Shown here: piece after piece, positions 31,638 through 31,657 of the stretch
How positions within the stretch are numbered: position 1 is the first letter of the stretch
Layout: each line of letters starts with the position of its first letter
Assembly (NCBI GenBank): GCA_002490725.1
Contig: DKUN01000005.1
Span: 1 to 31,657 of the forward strand
DNA length: 31,657 nucleotides
Reading direction: 5' to 3'
Source of the DNA: Porphyromonadaceae bacterium UBA7203
GTDB taxonomy: Bacteria; Bacteroidota; Bacteroidia; Bacteroidales; Muribaculaceae
Program-made: the position numbers and the translations under genes
The notes under the pieces: generated by a model
What the model was told of the DNA's origin: nothing
The model's database searches: none
Seen by the model: only the letters and a program-made list of their open reading frames with translations

Positions 31638-31657
31638 GGGCGCTTAGCTCAGCTGGT
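31638..31657 (+). tRNA. tRNA 5' part (possibly Val), cut by window edge
   Basis: The last 20 bases show a 7-nt acceptor strand GGGCGCT, then TA, then GCTCAGCTGGT, the typical D-arm of a class I tRNA. The acceptor strand resembles that of tRNA-Val in Bacteroidota as I recall it, but without the anticodon the amino acid is a guess. Confidence 0.8.

Overview
This window looks like a chromosomal segment from a member of the Bacteroidales (phylum Bacteroidota), perhaps the Muribaculaceae given its moderately high GC content; the family is a guess, the phylum is not. The evidence is a set of promoters of the Bacteroidota type (TTTG or TTG, 19-21 bp, TAnnTTTG), the absence of Shine-Dalgarno sequences, a fused murF-alr gene, a homoserine dehydrogenase and LptD of Bacteroidota type, a TonB receptor next to a DUF4249 lipoprotein, an RprX/RprY-like two-component pair, and lipoproteins with acidic residues after the lipid-carrying cysteine. 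No phage, insertion sequence, CRISPR array or rRNA operon was seen. A tRNA gene is cut by each end of the window: the start of a tRNA-Ser on the minus strand at the left, and the start of another tRNA (perhaps Val) on the plus strand at the right.

Layout. 1-6300: tRNA-Ser start, a lipoprotein that looks like a thioredoxin-family protein without its CxxC, a single-domain HSDR_N nuclease-like gene facing away from holA, then the tight operon holA, murF-alr, queA, and a convergent GNAT gene. 6346-10861: an outer-surface locus (hypothetical lipoprotein, TonB-dependent receptor, DUF4249 lipoprotein) followed by a MazG-like pyrophosphohydrolase. 10858-20279 (minus strand): a 78-residue acidic protein, aguA, aguB (agmatine to putrescine), a surface lipoprotein, a very large secreted GH2 beta-galactosidase, and a DEAD-box RNA helicase. 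20363-21490: an integral membrane acyltransferase-like protein. 21480-26349 (minus): lptD, metX and hom, each overlapping the next. 26432-28887 (plus): an AspT/YidE-type transporter and an UlaG-like metallo-hydrolase. 29042-31320 (minus): sensor kinase and response regulator. 31321-31637 is a non-coding stretch with two divergent promoters.

How the parts work together. Most genes are housekeeping or envelope genes: peptidoglycan precursor supply (alr), LPS delivery (lptD), tRNA modification (queA), replication (holA), Met/Thr biosynthesis (metX, hom), polyamine synthesis (aguA, aguB), glycan breakdown (lacZ) and envelope signalling (rprX/rprY-like). The genome is compact: four of five convergent gene pairs overlap at their 3' ends, and several divergent pairs share a short region with interleaved promoters.

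Most worth a second look: the MurF half of MurF-Alr has lost several ligase motifs and appears about 60 residues short; the first lipoprotein is a probable redox-dead thioredoxin-like protein; the beta-galactosidase carries three tandem GEVED-like modules and a T9SS-like C-terminal signal; several genes start 4-11 nt after the -7 box and may be leaderless; and there are strong hairpins without U-tracts, one just upstream of the helicase gene. No clearly new defence or mobile system was found.
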